Assembly (NCBI GenBank): GCA_002692855.1 | Contig: NZMJ01000021.1 | Location: 11,535-57,515, forward strand | Source: Maricaulis sp. | GTDB lineage: Bacteria > Pseudomonadota > Alphaproteobacteria > Caulobacterales > Maricaulaceae | Length of the DNA stretch: 45,981 nt | Reading direction: 5' to 3' | In this document: piece after piece, positions 1 through 8,316 of the stretch | How positions within the stretch are numbered: position 1 is the first letter of the stretch | How the letters are laid out: the number at the start of each line of letters is the position of its first letter | Position numbers and translations under genes: made by a program | Notes under the pieces: generated by a model | Seen by the model: only the letters and a program-made list of their open reading frames with translations | Databases searched by the model: none | What the model was told of the DNA's origin: nothing

Positions 1-579
1 CAGATGGGTTCGCGCATGGTCGGGGGCGAGACCTCCTTCCTGCCGCTGAAGCTGAATACTGCGGGCGTGATCCCGGCGATCTTCGCCACGTCGCTCCTGC
101 TGCTGCCGGCGACCATTGCCAGCTTTGCCTCGCAGACGAACATGGAGTGGCTGCAAACGACCGCTGCTGTGCTCGGTCGTGGACAGCCAGCCTTCCTCGC
201 GCTCTATGCTGCGCTGATCATCTTCTTCACCTTCTTCTACACGTCGATCGTGTTCAATCCCGAAGAGACGGCTGACAATCTGCGCAAGTATGGCGGCTTC
301 CTGCCGGGTATCCGTCCGGGCAAGCGCACGGCAGAGTATCTCGATTACGTGCTGTCGCGCCTGACGCTGATCGGCGCGCTCTACCTGACCATCGTCTGCC
401 TGTTGCCCGAATTTATCCGCGGACCGGCCTCGGCCGTGACCTTCGCGCTCGGCGGCACGTCGATCCTGATCGTGGTGTCGGTGACGCTTGATACGGTCGG
501 CCAGATCCAGTCGCACCTGCTGGCGCACCAGTATGAAGGCCTGATCAAGAAGACGAAGCTGCGAGGCCGTCGCCGATGA
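1..579 (+). CDS. secY: Protein translocase subunit SecY (C-terminal part; start lies outside the window)
   Basis: Central channel-forming subunit of the Sec translocon in the inner membrane. The reading frame is open from base 1, so the gene is cut by the window edge and only about the last 192 residues are seen. These hold several hydrophobic helices, the conserved cytoplasmic loop 'GIRPGKRTAEYLDYVLSRLT' that takes part in SecA/ribosome contact, and a basic tail ending LRGRRR. It ends in the overlap ATGA with adk, the usual order at the end of the spc operon in alphaproteobacteria. The identification is firm; only the missing N-terminal half is unknown. Confidence 0.95.
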   Translation, partial: QMGSRMVGGETSFLPLKLNTAGVIPAIFATSLLLLPATIASFASQTNMEWLQTTAAVLGRGQPAFLALYAALIIFFTFFYTSIVFNPEETADNLRKYGGFLPGIRPGKRTAEYLDYVLSRLTLIGALYLTIVCLLPEFIRGPASAVTFALGGTSILIVVSVTLDTVGQIQSHLLAHQYEGLIKKTKLRGRRR

Positions 580-1142
580 ACCTCGTCCTGTTCGGACCTC
601 CGGGCTGCGGCAAGGGTACGCAGGCCAAGCGCATCGTCGCGGAGCGGGGCTGGGTTCAGCTTTCGACCGGCGACATGCTGCGGGCTGCCAAGTCTTCGGG
701 CTCGCCACTGGGCCAGAAGGTTGCCGGGATCATGGATCGCGGCGAACTGGTCTCGGACGAGATCGTGATCGCGCTGATCGAAGAGCGCCTGCCGGAAGTG
801 GAAGCATCGGGCGGAGCGATCTTTGATGGCTTCCCGCGCACCGTCGCCCAGGCGGAAGCGCTCGACCGGCTTCTCGAAAGCCGCGGCGGGAAAGTGGACG
901 TTGTCATCCGCCTGACGGTGGATGAGGAAGAATTGGTCCAGCGTGTGGTTCGCCGCTCGCAGGAAGAGAATCGCCCCGACGACACGCCGGAAGTCATCCG
1001 GACCCGTCTGGGCGTGTATGACAAACAGACCGCGCCGCTCATTCCCTACTATGAAGCCAAGGGGATTGTGCGCGAGGTCAATGGAATGGGCACAATGACC
1101 GAAGTGGCGTCCGCCATTTCCGATGTGCTGGATAAAGGTTGA
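576..1142 (+). CDS. adk: Adenylate kinase
   Basis: Interconverts ATP + AMP and 2 ADP in the cytoplasm. The 188-residue product has the P-loop GPPGCGKGT (residues 7-15), the 'STGDMLR' AMP-binding segment and 'DGFPRTVAQAEAL'. It is the short form: after 'RRSQEENRPDD' the LID is a short loop rather than the longer zinc-type or E. coli-type LID, which is normal in alphaproteobacteria. The start ATG overlaps the secY stop by the four bases ATGA, so the two are probably translationally coupled. A 148-base gap with its own promoter follows before rpsM. Confidence 0.97.
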   Translation: MNLVLFGPPGCGKGTQAKRIVAERGWVQLSTGDMLRAAKSSGSPLGQKVAGIMDRGELVSDEIVIALIEERLPEVEASGGAIFDGFPRTVAQAEALDRLLESRGGKVDVVIRLTVDEEELVQRVVRRSQEENRPDDTPEVIRTRLGVYDKQTAPLIPYYEAKGIVREVNGMGTMTEVASAISDVLDKG

Positions 1143-1161
1143 AACTTGGCTGTCGCACCGG

Positions 1162-1189
1162 TTGACGGGGCAAGGCCAGAGACTATAGA
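1162..1189 (+). promoter_or_regulatory. Probable sigma-70-type promoter for rpsM-rpsK-rpoA-rplQ
   Basis: TTGACG (1162-1167), a 16-base spacer, then TATAGA (1184-1189), very close to the bacterial housekeeping consensus and placed about 100 bases before the rpsM start. It would let the rpsM-rplQ unit be transcribed apart from the upstream secY-adk genes. The match is seen directly; activity is inferred. Confidence 0.6.
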
Positions 1190-1220
1190 TAGCGCCCTTC
1201 GCGAAACGGGCGGCACGCAA

Positions 1221-1243
1221 CCGGTTCCCTGTCATGGGACCGG
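1221..1243 (+). other. Hairpin in the rpsM leader
   Basis: CCGGTTCCC (1221-1229) can pair with GGGACCGG (1236-1243), with one bulged base, around the loop TGTCAT. It lies in the untranslated leader between the predicted promoter and the rpsM ribosome-binding site (TAAGGAGA, about 1278-1285). Ribosomal protein operons are often controlled by a protein binding its own leader. Whether this hairpin does so is speculation. Confidence 0.3.
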
Positions 1244-1290
1244 ATACGGGCCAGACCCGCGATTGGCGCGACCAAGGTAAGGAGAGCATC

Positions 1291-1659
1291 GTGGCCCGCA
1301 TCGCCGGCGTCAATATTCCGACGAACAAGCGCGTGGAGATTTCCCTGCGCTACATTCACGGCATTGGTCCTGCCAAAGCGAAGGAGATCTGTGAAAAGGT
1401 CGGAATCGCTTCGGAGCGCCGTGTCAATGACCTGACTGACGCGGAAGTCCTGCAGATCCGTGAAACCATCGACCGTGACTACATGGTCGAAGGGGATCTG
1501 CGCCGGGACGTCGCGGTCAATATCAAGCGGCTGATGGACCTCGGTAATTACCGTGGTCTGCGTCACCGCCGGGGTCTGCCTGTGCGCGGTCAGCGTACGC
1601 ACACCAATGCGCGCACGCGCAAAGGACCGGCGAAACCTATCGCCGGCAAGAAGAAGTAG
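1291..1659 (+). CDS. rpsM: 30S ribosomal protein S13
   Basis: S13 sits in the head of the small subunit and contacts tRNA and the large subunit. The product is 122 residues, the normal length. It begins [19 protein letters not shown], has the helix-two-turn-helix part ([14 protein letters not shown]) and ends in the basic tail [28 protein letters not shown] sequence. GTG at 1291 is chosen because MARIAGV is the invariant family N-terminus and TAAGGAGA lies a few bases upstream. An in-frame ATG at 1234 would add a non-homologous extension. Confidence 0.97.
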   Translation: MARIAGVNIPTNKRVEISLRYIHGIGPAKAKEICEKVGIASERRVNDLTDAEVLQIRETIDRDYMVEGDLRRDVAVNIKRLMDLGNYRGLRHRRGLPVRGQRTHTNARTRKGPAKPIAGKKK

Positions 1660-1674
1660 GCGTAAGGGACCGAG

Positions 1675-2064
1675 ATGGCCAAGGAAACGACCAAAATTCG
1701 CCGCCGCGAGCGGAAGAATATCATTTCCGGCGTCGCGCACGTGAACGCCAGCTTCAACAATACGATGATCACCATCGCCGACGCCCAGGGGAACACGATT
1801 TCCTGGTCGTCCGCCGGCGCAAATGGCTTCAAGGGTTCGCGCAAGTCGACCCCTTACGCTGCCCAGGTGGCCGCCGAGCAGGCCGGTCGCAAGGCGATGG
1901 AACACGGTATGAAGACGCTGGAAGTCAACGTGTCCGGCCCGGGTTCGGGCCGTGAGTCCGCGCTTCGTGCGCTGCAGTCCATCGGGTTCACGCTGACGAC
2001 CATTCGTGACGTCACGCCGATCCCGCACAATGGCTGCCGCCCGCCGAAGCGCCGCCGCGTCTAA
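1675..2064 (+). CDS. rpsK: 30S ribosomal protein S11
   Basis: S11 forms part of the platform of the small subunit near the mRNA exit. The 129-residue product has the family signatures '[21 protein letters not shown]', '[17 protein letters not shown]' and '[19 protein letters not shown]' at the C-terminus. It lies 15 bases after rpsM. The gene for S4 (rpsD), which follows rpsK in E. coli, is absent here, as is usual in alphaproteobacteria. Confidence 0.97.
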   Translation: MAKETTKIRRRERKNIISGVAHVNASFNNTMITIADAQGNTISWSSAGANGFKGSRKSTPYAAQVAAEQAGRKAMEHGMKTLEVNVSGPGSGRESALRALQSIGFTLTTIRDVTPIPHNGCRPPKRRRV

Positions 2065-2078
2065 ACTACTGCATACCG

Positions 2079-2097
2079 GGCCGCGCGCCGCGCGGCC
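2079..2097 (+). other. Perfect GC hairpin between rpsK and rpoA
   Basis: GGCCGCGC (2079-2086), loop GCC, GCGCGGCC (2090-2097): an eight-pair perfect stem without a following T run. The rest of the 102-base gap holds a near-direct repeat, ACACCGCGCGAACG at about 2113-2126 and ACACCGCGCGCGAACG at about 2139-2154. It could act as an mRNA processing or attenuation element between the S11 and alpha-subunit cistrons. Confidence 0.4.
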
Positions 2098-2166
2098 TGG
2101 CGGCGACGGAATACACCGCGCGAACGGGCAGGGCCCGACACCGCGCGCGAACGAGAGGCAAGACCT

Positions 2167-3186
2167 GTGATCGAGAAGAACTGGCAAGAGCTGATCCGTC
2201 CGATGAAGCCCGAAGTCAAAGCGGGCCATAATCCGGAACGGAACGCGACGATCGTCGCGGAACCGCTGGAGCGTGGCTTCGGCATGACGCTCGGCAACGC
2301 GCTGCGTCGCGTTCTGCTGTCTTCGCTGCAAGGCGCGGCGGTGACGGCGCTCCAGATCGACGGCGTCGTGCACGAATTCTCGTCCATTCCGGGCGTCCGC
2401 GAAGACGTCACCGACATCGTGCTGAACATCAAGCAGGTTGCCCTGCGCATGCACGGTGAAGGCCCCAAGCGCGTTGTTCTGCGCAAGTCGGGTCCGGGTG
2501 AAGTGACCGCCGGCGACATCGAAGAGACGGCAGATATCGAAGTGGTCAACAAGGACCATGTCATCTGTACGCTCGACGAGGGCGCGGAAGTCCGCTTCAC
2601 GCTGACCGTGAACACCGGCAAGGGCTATGTCCCGGCCGACCGCAACCGTCCGGAAGACGCGCCGATCGGCCTGATCGCCGTCGATTCGCTCTACAGCCCG
2701 GTCAAGCGCGTCGCCTACCGCGTGGAAAACACCCGCGAAGGCCAGGTGCTCGACTATGACAAGCTGATCATGGACGTGGAAACCAACGGTACGATCAAGC
2801 CGGAAGATGCGGTCGCGTTTGCCGCGCGCATCCTTCAGGACCAGTTCCAGATCTTCATCAACTTCGAAGAAGCCGTCGAGAAGCGCACCACCGAGGACGA
2901 TCGTCCCGAGCTGGACTTCAACCCGGCGCTTCTCAAGAAGGTCGACGAGCTGGAATTGTCGGTTCGTTCGGCCAACTGCCTGAAGAACGACAACATCGTT
3001 TATATCGGTGACCTGATCCAGAAATCGGAAGCGGAAATGCTCCGCACCCCGAATTTCGGCCGCAAGTCGCTGAACGAGATCAAGGAAGTTCTCGCCCAGA
3101 TGGGTCTCCACCTGGGTATGGAAGCGCCGAACTGGCCGCCCGAGAACATCGAAGATCTTGCCAAACGTTTCGAGGAACACGTCTGA
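2167..3186 (+). CDS. rpoA: RNA polymerase alpha subunit
   Basis: Scaffold for RNA polymerase assembly and contact point for activators and UP elements. The product is 339 residues. The N-terminal dimerisation domain (about 1-235) includes '[18 protein letters not shown]' and '[10 protein letters not shown]'-like sequence. A linker and the C-terminal domain (about 265-330) follow, with '[16 protein letters not shown]' carrying the DNA-contacting arginine and '[18 protein letters not shown]'. GTG at 2167 gives the standard [12 protein letters not shown] start and is preceded by GAGAGGCAAGACCT. It is followed after 49 bases by rplQ. Confidence 0.97.
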   Translation: MIEKNWQELIRPMKPEVKAGHNPERNATIVAEPLERGFGMTLGNALRRVLLSSLQGAAVTALQIDGVVHEFSSIPGVREDVTDIVLNIKQVALRMHGEGPKRVVLRKSGPGEVTAGDIEETADIEVVNKDHVICTLDEGAEVRFTLTVNTGKGYVPADRNRPEDAPIGLIAVDSLYSPVKRVAYRVENTREGQVLDYDKLIMDVETNGTIKPEDAVAFAARILQDQFQIFINFEEAVEKRTTEDDRPELDFNPALLKKVDELELSVRSANCLKNDNIVYIGDLIQKSEAEMLRTPNFGRKSLNEIKEVLAQMGLHLGMEAPNWPPENIEDLAKRFEEHV

Positions 3187-3235
3187 TCCGCGTCCGTGAG
3201 GACCCGGTCGTCTCAGACCATCAGGAGTAATCGCC

Positions 3236-3655
3236 ATGCGTCACGGCGTCGCCCATCGCAAACTCGGCCGTACCACGTCGCACCGTCATGCCATGTTCGC
3301 CAACATGGCGGCGTCGCTGATCGAGCACGAACAGATCGTCACCACCTTGCCGAAAGCCAAGGAAATGAAGCCGATCATGGACAAGCTCATCACGCTCGCG
3401 AAGCGCGGTGACCTGCACGCTCGCCGCCAGGCCATTGCCAAGGTGCGCGACGTGGCCCAGGTCGCCAAGCTGTTTGAAACGCTTGGCCCGCGCTACAAGG
3501 AACGCAGCGGTGGCTATACGCGCGTTCTGAAAGCCGGCTTCCGCCACGGCGACAATGCGCCGATGGCTGTCATCGAGCTGGTCGAGCGCGACGAGAGCGC
3601 CCGCGGTGCGGCTGACCGTGCCCGTCACGCCGAGATGGACACTACGGACGAGTAA
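3236..3655 (+). CDS. rplQ: 50S ribosomal protein L17
   Basis: Large-subunit protein near the exit tunnel. The 139-residue product opens with [20 protein letters not shown], the family signature, followed by '[20 protein letters not shown]' and '[20 protein letters not shown]'. AGGAG lies at the expected distance before the ATG. It is the last gene of the unit and is followed within 30 bases by an intrinsic terminator. Confidence 0.97.
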   Translation: MRHGVAHRKLGRTTSHRHAMFANMAASLIEHEQIVTTLPKAKEMKPIMDKLITLAKRGDLHARRQAIAKVRDVAQVAKLFETLGPRYKERSGGYTRVLKAGFRHGDNAPMAVIELVERDESARGAADRARHAEMDTTDE

Positions 3656-3681
3656 TCCTCGCGCCATATTGATTTCATGCG

Positions 3682-3716
3682 AAAGGCGGCTTTCTTGGAC
3701 AGGAAGCCGCCTTTTT
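3682..3716 (+). terminator. Rho-independent terminator of the ribosomal protein unit
   Basis: AAAGGCGGCTT (3682-3692) pairs perfectly with AAGCCGCCTTT (3704-3714), and the right arm runs into five T. It sits directly downstream of rplQ and before the protease gene, so it ends the rpsM-rplQ transcript. Confidence 0.85.
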
Positions 3717-3758
3717 CGTATCCGATTGTCACCCGGTCGCCTTCAGGGAATTGTTTCG

Positions 3759-5198
3759 ATGAATCGTATCGCCATCATCGCGCTCACCTCGCTTGTTTTC
3801 GCGTCCGCCTGCGGTGCGCAGGAGACGCCGGACAATTCACTGGCGGACGAGGCAGCGCGCACCGAGACACTGGCCGATGCCGATTTCCGTGAAGTCCCGT
3901 CCAGCCAGGCGCAGGTCATGCTGTCCTATGCCCCGGTGGTGCGCGAGGCGGCTCCTGCGGTCGTGAATGTCTATTCCACACGCGTGACGCAGCGCCGGAT
4001 GGATCCGTTCTTCGAGCGATTCTTCGGCCAGCAAGGCCCGCAGAATGACGTCCAGCAATCGCTCGGGTCCGGGGTCATCGTCGATCCGTCCGGCATCATC
4101 GTCACAAACAATCACGTCGTCGCGCAGGCGACGGAACTTCGGGTCGTCCTCAACGACCGCCGCGAGTTCGAAGCCGAGATCCTGATCGCCGATGATCGCA
4201 CCGACCTGGCGGTGCTGCGGGTGATCACGGACGAGCCGCTGCCGACCCTGCCGTACGCGCAGGCTGGTGCCGCCCAGATCGGTGATCTGGTGCTGGCGAT
4301 CGGCAATCCGTTCGGTGTTGGCCAGACCGTCACATCGGGCATTGTGTCCGCACTGGCCCGGACCGAGGTCGGCGTGACGGATTTTGCCTTCTTCATCCAG
4401 ACTGATGCGGCGATCAATCCGGGCAATTCGGGCGGGGCGCTGGTCAATATGGATGGCCAGCTCATTGGCGTGAACTCGGCAATCTATTCGCGGTCGGGCG
4501 GTTCGAACGGGATCGGCTTTGCGATTCCGATCGAGATGGTGCGGCGGGTCGTGGATGCCGCGATGACCGATGGCGAGCTGATCCAGCCCTGGCTGGGGGC
4601 TCGCCTGCAAACGGTCACCGGCTCCATCGCCGACAGCCTGGGTCTCGATCGTCCGCAGGGCGCGCTGGTGGCAGACATCTATCCGGGGTCTGCGGCGATG
4701 TCGGCGGGCCTCGAACAGGGCGATATCGTCCTGTCGATCGATGATGTTGCCGTCAATGACGGGGCGGGGGCGAATTTCCGATACGCGACGCGGGCCATCG
4801 GCGAGACCGCGACATTCTCGGTCATCCGTGATGGCGACAGGCTGGACCTGTCGGTGCCGGTCCGGATTGCGCCGTCGGACCCGGACCCGGCCCGCCAGGT
4901 CGTCGAAGGCCGCAATCCGCTGGCCGGAGCCGAGATCGCCAATCTCTCGCCCGGCTTCAATGACGAACTGGGAATCGATCCGTTTGCGCGCGGCGTTATC
5001 GTGCTGGCAGTCCAGCGCGGGAGCGCGGCCGACTATTTTGGCCTGCGTCCCGGAGACCGGGTGCTGATGCTCCAGGACCAGCGAATGGACACGGTCGATG
5101 ACGTGATCGACACGGTGAATGACGCGGCTGACGCGAAATCCTGGCCGATCGCGATCGAACGGCGCGGACAACGCGTCGAACGCACGCTCCAGCTCTAG
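3759..5198 (+). CDS. Periplasmic DegP/HtrA-type serine protease with two PDZ domains
   Basis: Envelope quality-control protease and chaperone. The 479-residue product has an N-terminal export signal (MNRIAIIALTSLVFASAC, then GAQ). Cys18 may be lipidated, but the -3 residue is Ala rather than Leu, so ordinary cleavage is also possible. The trypsin-like domain holds the triad His119 (TNNHVV), Asp149 (DRTDLAVL) and Ser224 (NPGNSGGAL), and two PDZ domains follow (about 255-350 and 380-475). ATG 3759 is chosen because it begins the signal sequence; upstream in-frame sequence crosses the rplQ terminator. The stop overlaps that of the converging VOC gene (shared CTAG). DegP and DegQ cannot be told apart by eye. 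Confidence 0.92.
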   Translation: MNRIAIIALTSLVFASACGAQETPDNSLADEAARTETLADADFREVPSSQAQVMLSYAPVVREAAPAVVNVYSTRVTQRRMDPFFERFFGQQGPQNDVQQSLGSGVIVDPSGIIVTNNHVVAQATELRVVLNDRREFEAEILIADDRTDLAVLRVITDEPLPTLPYAQAGAAQIGDLVLAIGNPFGVGQTVTSGIVSALARTEVGVTDFAFFIQTDAAINPGNSGGALVNMDGQLIGVNSAIYSRSGGSNGIGFAIPIEMVRRVVDAAMTDGELIQPWLGARLQTVTGSIADSLGLDRPQGALVADIYPGSAAMSAGLEQGDIVLSIDDVAVNDGAGANFRYATRAIGETATFSVIRDGDRLDLSVPVRIAPSDPDPARQVVEGRNPLAGAEIANLSPGFNDELGIDPFARGVIVLAVQRGSAADYFGLRPGDRVLMLQDQRMDTVDDVIDTVNDAADAKSWPIAIERRGQRVERTLQL

Positions 5199-5602
5199 GC
5201 GTCTTTCAGCGTCACCACGCTCCAGACGTGACCGAACGGGTCACGGAGCTTTCCGTGTCGTCCAAAGAATTCCTCGGTCACGGGACGGATTTCCTTCGCG
5301 CCTGCCTTGATGGCGCGGTCAAACCATGCGTCTGCATCGTCGACCGTCAGGCTGATCGTCACCGTCGTGCGGCCGCCAAGCGTGGGCGGTGCGACCGTTC
5401 CGGTCAGATGTTCGATCTCCGGAAACTCGTCGGCCAGCATGACGATGCCGCCATTGATGCGCAGCGTCGCGTGACCGAGCTTGCCCTCATGGTCAAAGCG
5501 TTCGAGTTCCTCGGCGCCAAAGGCTGCCTCGTAAAACGCGATGGCTGCCAGTCCGCCCTGGACGGACAGGTAAGGTGCTGTTGCACGCTTGGGGTCGCTC
5601 AT
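5195..5602 (-). CDS. VOC-superfamily (glyoxalase/PhnB-like) protein
   Basis: A 135-residue protein of the vicinal-oxygen-chelate fold. Two beta-alpha-beta-beta-beta modules are visible: 'PYLSVQGGLAAIAFYEAAFGA' at the N-terminus and 'VDDADAWFDRAIKAGAKEI' with 'RDPFGHVWSV' at the C-terminus. The pattern matches the PhnB-like branch, often of unknown substrate. The start is the ATG at 5602 because AGGAGG lies seven bases upstream; a GTG at 5620 would put that site inside the gene. It is transcribed against its neighbour, with the stop codons overlapping as CTAG. The enzymatic role is unknown. Confidence 0.85.
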   Translation of the reverse strand: MSDPKRATAPYLSVQGGLAAIAFYEAAFGAEELERFDHEGKLGHATLRINGGIVMLADEFPEIEHLTGTVAPPTLGGRTTVTISLTVDDADAWFDRAIKAGAKEIRPVTEEFFGRHGKLRDPFGHVWSVVTLKDA

Positions 5603-5697
5603 GGCCTTGCCTCCTGACACTATCCCGACAGGCTATGGCGGTGCGCGGCATGAAACCAGTCCTTCGCGTGCGGCGCGAAGACGCCTACGTTTTGACC

Positions 5698-7011
5698 ATG
5701 AGCAATCTGTTTGAAGCAGCGGGGATGGATGACGGTGCGCCGCGCCCACTGGCTGACCGTCTGCGTCCGAAAACTCTCGACGAGGTCGTCGGGCAGGATC
5801 ACCTGCTGACGGGGAAGGGGCCGATTGCGCGCATGCGCGCGCAGGGGCGTCTGGCTTCGATGATCCTGTGGGGGCCGCCCGGCGTGGGCAAGACGACGAT
5901 CGCGCGGCTGCTGGCGCAGGATTCCGGCCTCGAGTTCGAACGGTTGTCGGCGGTGTTCTCGGGCGTGGCCGACCTCAAGAAGGTGTTCGAACGCGCTCGC
6001 GCGCGGCGTCAGTCCGGGCGCGGGACCCTGCTGTTCGTGGACGAGATCCACCGCTTCAACCGGGCGCAGCAGGACGGGTTTCTGCCCGTCGTGGAGGAAG
6101 GCGTGGTGACGCTGGTCGGCGCGACCACGGAGAACCCCTCCTTCGAGTTGAACGCCGCGCTCTTGTCGCGCTCACAGGTGATGGTCCTGAAGCGCCTCGA
6201 CGAAGCAGCGCTGAACCTGTTGCTGGACCGCGCAGAGGCGGAGTACGGCAAACCGCTGCCGGTAACGGACGAGGGCCGCGCAACATTGGCGGCGCTCGCC
6301 GACGGCGATGGCCGCTATCTGCTCAATCTTGCAGAGGAAGTGTTCGAAAGCCCGCCGGGGCACAATCTGGAGCCGGGCGAGATCGCGGAATTGCTGCAAA
6401 AGAGGGCGCCCGCCTACGACAAGGATCGCGACGAGCACTACAACCTGATTTCAGCGCTGCACAAGTCGATCCGGGGATCGGACCCGGACGCGGCGCTCTA
6501 CTGGCTCGCCCGGATGCTGGGTGCCGGGGAAGACCCGCTCTATCTCGCGCGGCGGCTGGTCCGCATGGCGAACGAGGATATCGGCCTTGCGGACCCCACG
6601 GCGATACACGCCGCGCTGGCAGCCAAGGATGTGTACGACTTTCTGGGGTCGCCCGAAGGCGAACTGGCGCTGGCGCAGGCCGTGGTTCATCTCGCCGCCG
6701 CCCCGAAATCCAACGCGGTCTACACCGCCTGGAAAGGGGCGATGCGGCTGGCGCGCGAAACCGGCAGCCTGATGCCGCCCAAGCACATCCTCAACGCTCC
6801 GACCAAGCTGATGAAATCGGAAGGCTATGGCTCGGGCTATGAATATGACCATGACGCCGCGGGCGGGATTTCCGGACAGGACTATTTTCCCGACGAGATG
6901 CGTGACCGGCCTGTGCTCTATTCGCCGACGGACCGGGGCCGGGAGGCCGCGATTGCCGAGCGGCTCGCGCACTGGCGCGGGATCCGGAGCAAGCGGCGGG
7001 GCGGTCAATGA
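5698..7011 (+). CDS. rarA: Replication-associated recombination protein A (MgsA/RarA, AAA+ ATPase)
   Basis: Clamp-loader-like AAA+ ATPase that acts at stalled replication forks; relative of eukaryotic Mgs1/WRNIP1. The 437-residue product has Walker A GPPGVGKTT (residues 59-67), Walker B LLFVDE (111-116), the sensor-1 segment GATTENPSFELN (about 141-152), and the C-terminal tetramerisation region with 'SALHKSIRGSDPDAALYWLARML' and 'AAPKSNAVYTA'. ATG 5698 gives the family N-terminus MSNLFEAAG...PLADRLRPKTLDEVVGQ. It overlaps the following deacetylase gene by ATGA. Confidence 0.95.
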   Translation: MSNLFEAAGMDDGAPRPLADRLRPKTLDEVVGQDHLLTGKGPIARMRAQGRLASMILWGPPGVGKTTIARLLAQDSGLEFERLSAVFSGVADLKKVFERARARRQSGRGTLLFVDEIHRFNRAQQDGFLPVVEEGVVTLVGATTENPSFELNAALLSRSQVMVLKRLDEAALNLLLDRAEAEYGKPLPVTDEGRATLAALADGDGRYLLNLAEEVFESPPGHNLEPGEIAELLQKRAPAYDKDRDEHYNLISALHKSIRGSDPDAALYWLARMLGAGEDPLYLARRLVRMANEDIGLADPTAIHAALAAKDVYDFLGSPEGELALAQAVVHLAAAPKSNAVYTAWKGAMRLARETGSLMPPKHILNAPTKLMKSEGYGSGYEYDHDAAGGISGQDYFPDEMRDRPVLYSPTDRGREAAIAERLAHWRGIRSKRRGGQ

Positions 7012-7802
7012 TCCGGCTGCTCGTCAACTCGGTCATTGCCGTGATGGCGGTGTTGCTCGTGGCCGGGCTCATCGCACTCTTGGCCGGGCGGACGCTGTTC
7101 GCTGAACGAGGCGTGCCGGAAATCCACTCAGTCCGCGATGACCTCGAGGCCAGTCACATCCTCTTCGTGTTCGCGCACCCCGACGATGAAATCCTGGTCA
7201 CCGAACTGATCACGCGCGCCGTGGAAGAGGGCATCCGGGTCACAACGCTGACCGCAACGCGGGGCGAAGCGGGTACGCAATACCCGCCAATTGTCGATCA
7301 GGCGTGGCTGGGCGTTGTGCGTGAAGGCGAATTGCGGCGGCACGGATTTGCGCTCGGGATCGAGCGCCAGATCGTGCTGGGGCTTCGTGATGGCGGGGTG
7401 TCCGACACACCTGACGGCGAGCTGGCCGATCAGGTTCGGGCGGTCATATCAGACGTGCGCCCCGACCTGGTCGTCAGCTTTCACCCGGCCAGCGCGATCT
7501 CGCTTCATCCAGACCACATGGCGATGGGACGGGCCGCACGGTCCGCTGCCGCAGACCTTCCTGTGCTGCATGTTCTGGGACCGCGGCCGGGGTTCCGGCG
7601 CTTCGGCGGCGAGAACCAGCGACACGTGGCCGATCTTCAACCGGATCCCGATCTGGCGCTGGATGCCGATCCGCGCCTGAAGCTGCGCGCCTGGCGCATC
7701 CACCAGTCCCAGACACGCTATATCGCCGGGACGACCGGGCTTCCGGCGTGGGTGCTCTATTCGATCTGGCGGCAGGAATATTACGCCTGGGCGGACGAAT
7801 AA
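7008..7802 (+). CDS. PIG-L (LmbE-like) family deacetylase, membrane-anchored
   Basis: Zinc-dependent N-deacetylase family acting on N-acetylglucosamine-type substrates. The 264-residue product starts with a single hydrophobic helix (about 3-27) that probably tethers it to the inner membrane. The zinc site motif is FAHPDDEIL (HPDD at 57-60), with the third ligand in 'SLHPDHMAMG'. The order and spacing resemble human PIG-L, including the N-terminal anchor. It overlaps rarA by four bases and is probably co-transcribed. The substrate is unknown. Confidence 0.88.
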   Translation: MIRLLVNSVIAVMAVLLVAGLIALLAGRTLFAERGVPEIHSVRDDLEASHILFVFAHPDDEILVTELITRAVEEGIRVTTLTATRGEAGTQYPPIVDQAWLGVVREGELRRHGFALGIERQIVLGLRDGGVSDTPDGELADQVRAVISDVRPDLVVSFHPASAISLHPDHMAMGRAARSAAADLPVLHVLGPRPGFRRFGGENQRHVADLQPDPDLALDADPRLKLRAWRIHQSQTRYIAGTTGLPAWVLYSIWRQEYYAWADE

Positions 7803-7866
7803 ATTTCCTCTCCCGATTGCGCTGAAGGGCTGGTACAATCGGAATACTCTTGGGGGAGGGAATTTC

Positions 7867-8244
7867 ATGAAGATCGAACGTATCCATTTGACGCTGGGTC
7901 TGATCTGGCTGCTGGGCGGAATGACGCTCGGGCAGATCATGGGCGGGTCCGGTGACCACGGACAGATGCCGACCCACGCACACATCATGCTGGTCGGCGG
8001 CGTCCTGTCGATCCTCTGGGCGATCCTCTACAGGGCGTTCGCTTTCAAACAGGGGATACTGGCGTGGCTGCAAGTTGCCACGCACCAGGGCGGCGCAGCG
8101 CTCATGATCTATTGCCTGTTCAATATGTATGGCGGTGGTCAGCCCGACATGGCCGTGCTCGGGCCGATGATCGGAGTTGCTGGTCTGCTGGTGATGATCT
8201 CGGTCCTGCTGATCCTGATCCAGAGTTTCCTGAACCGGAACTAG
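7867..8244 (+). CDS. Small four-helix membrane protein with conserved-looking histidines
   Basis: A 125-residue integral membrane protein of unknown function, with about four hydrophobic helices (roughly 7-26, 38-57, 66-86, 96-120). Histidines cluster in and beside helices: DHGQMPTHAHIMLVGG near residue 37 and 'VATHQGGAAL' near 76. The HAHI-x-L-x-G arrangement recalls heme-copper-oxidase-like or NnrS-like membrane proteins, but I would not assign heme binding. A strong purine-rich ribosome-binding site (GGGGGAGGG) precedes the ATG. A GC hairpin follows the stop. Confidence 0.7.
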   Translation: MKIERIHLTLGLIWLLGGMTLGQIMGGSGDHGQMPTHAHIMLVGGVLSILWAILYRAFAFKQGILAWLQVATHQGGAALMIYCLFNMYGGGQPDMAVLGPMIGVAGLLVMISVLLILIQSFLNRN

Positions 8245-8254
8245 GCCGCCGGGC

Positions 8255-8277
8255 GGGAGAGGCCGGCAGCCTCTCCC
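8255..8277 (+). terminator. Possible terminator hairpin
   Basis: GGGAGAGGC (8255-8263), loop CGGCA, GCCTCTCCC (8269-8277): nine perfect pairs just after the stop of the small membrane protein gene. Only CTT follows rather than a T run, so termination would be weak or the hairpin may only protect the mRNA end. Confidence 0.35.
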
Positions 8278-8316
8278 CTTGCGCGGGCGCGCGCTGGGGC
8301 GTATCCCGCGCGGAAG

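Noticed and set aside
1183..3237. Reverse-strand open frame of 684 codons across rpsM-rpsK-rpoA
   Set aside because: It is antisense to well-identified ribosomal and polymerase genes; GC-rich third positions keep the opposite frame open, and its translation is low-complexity with no recognisable domain.
8245..8316. Fluoride riboswitch before crcB
   Set aside because: I could not find the pseudoknot-forming conserved bases of the crcB motif; only a GC hairpin that belongs to the end of the preceding gene is present.
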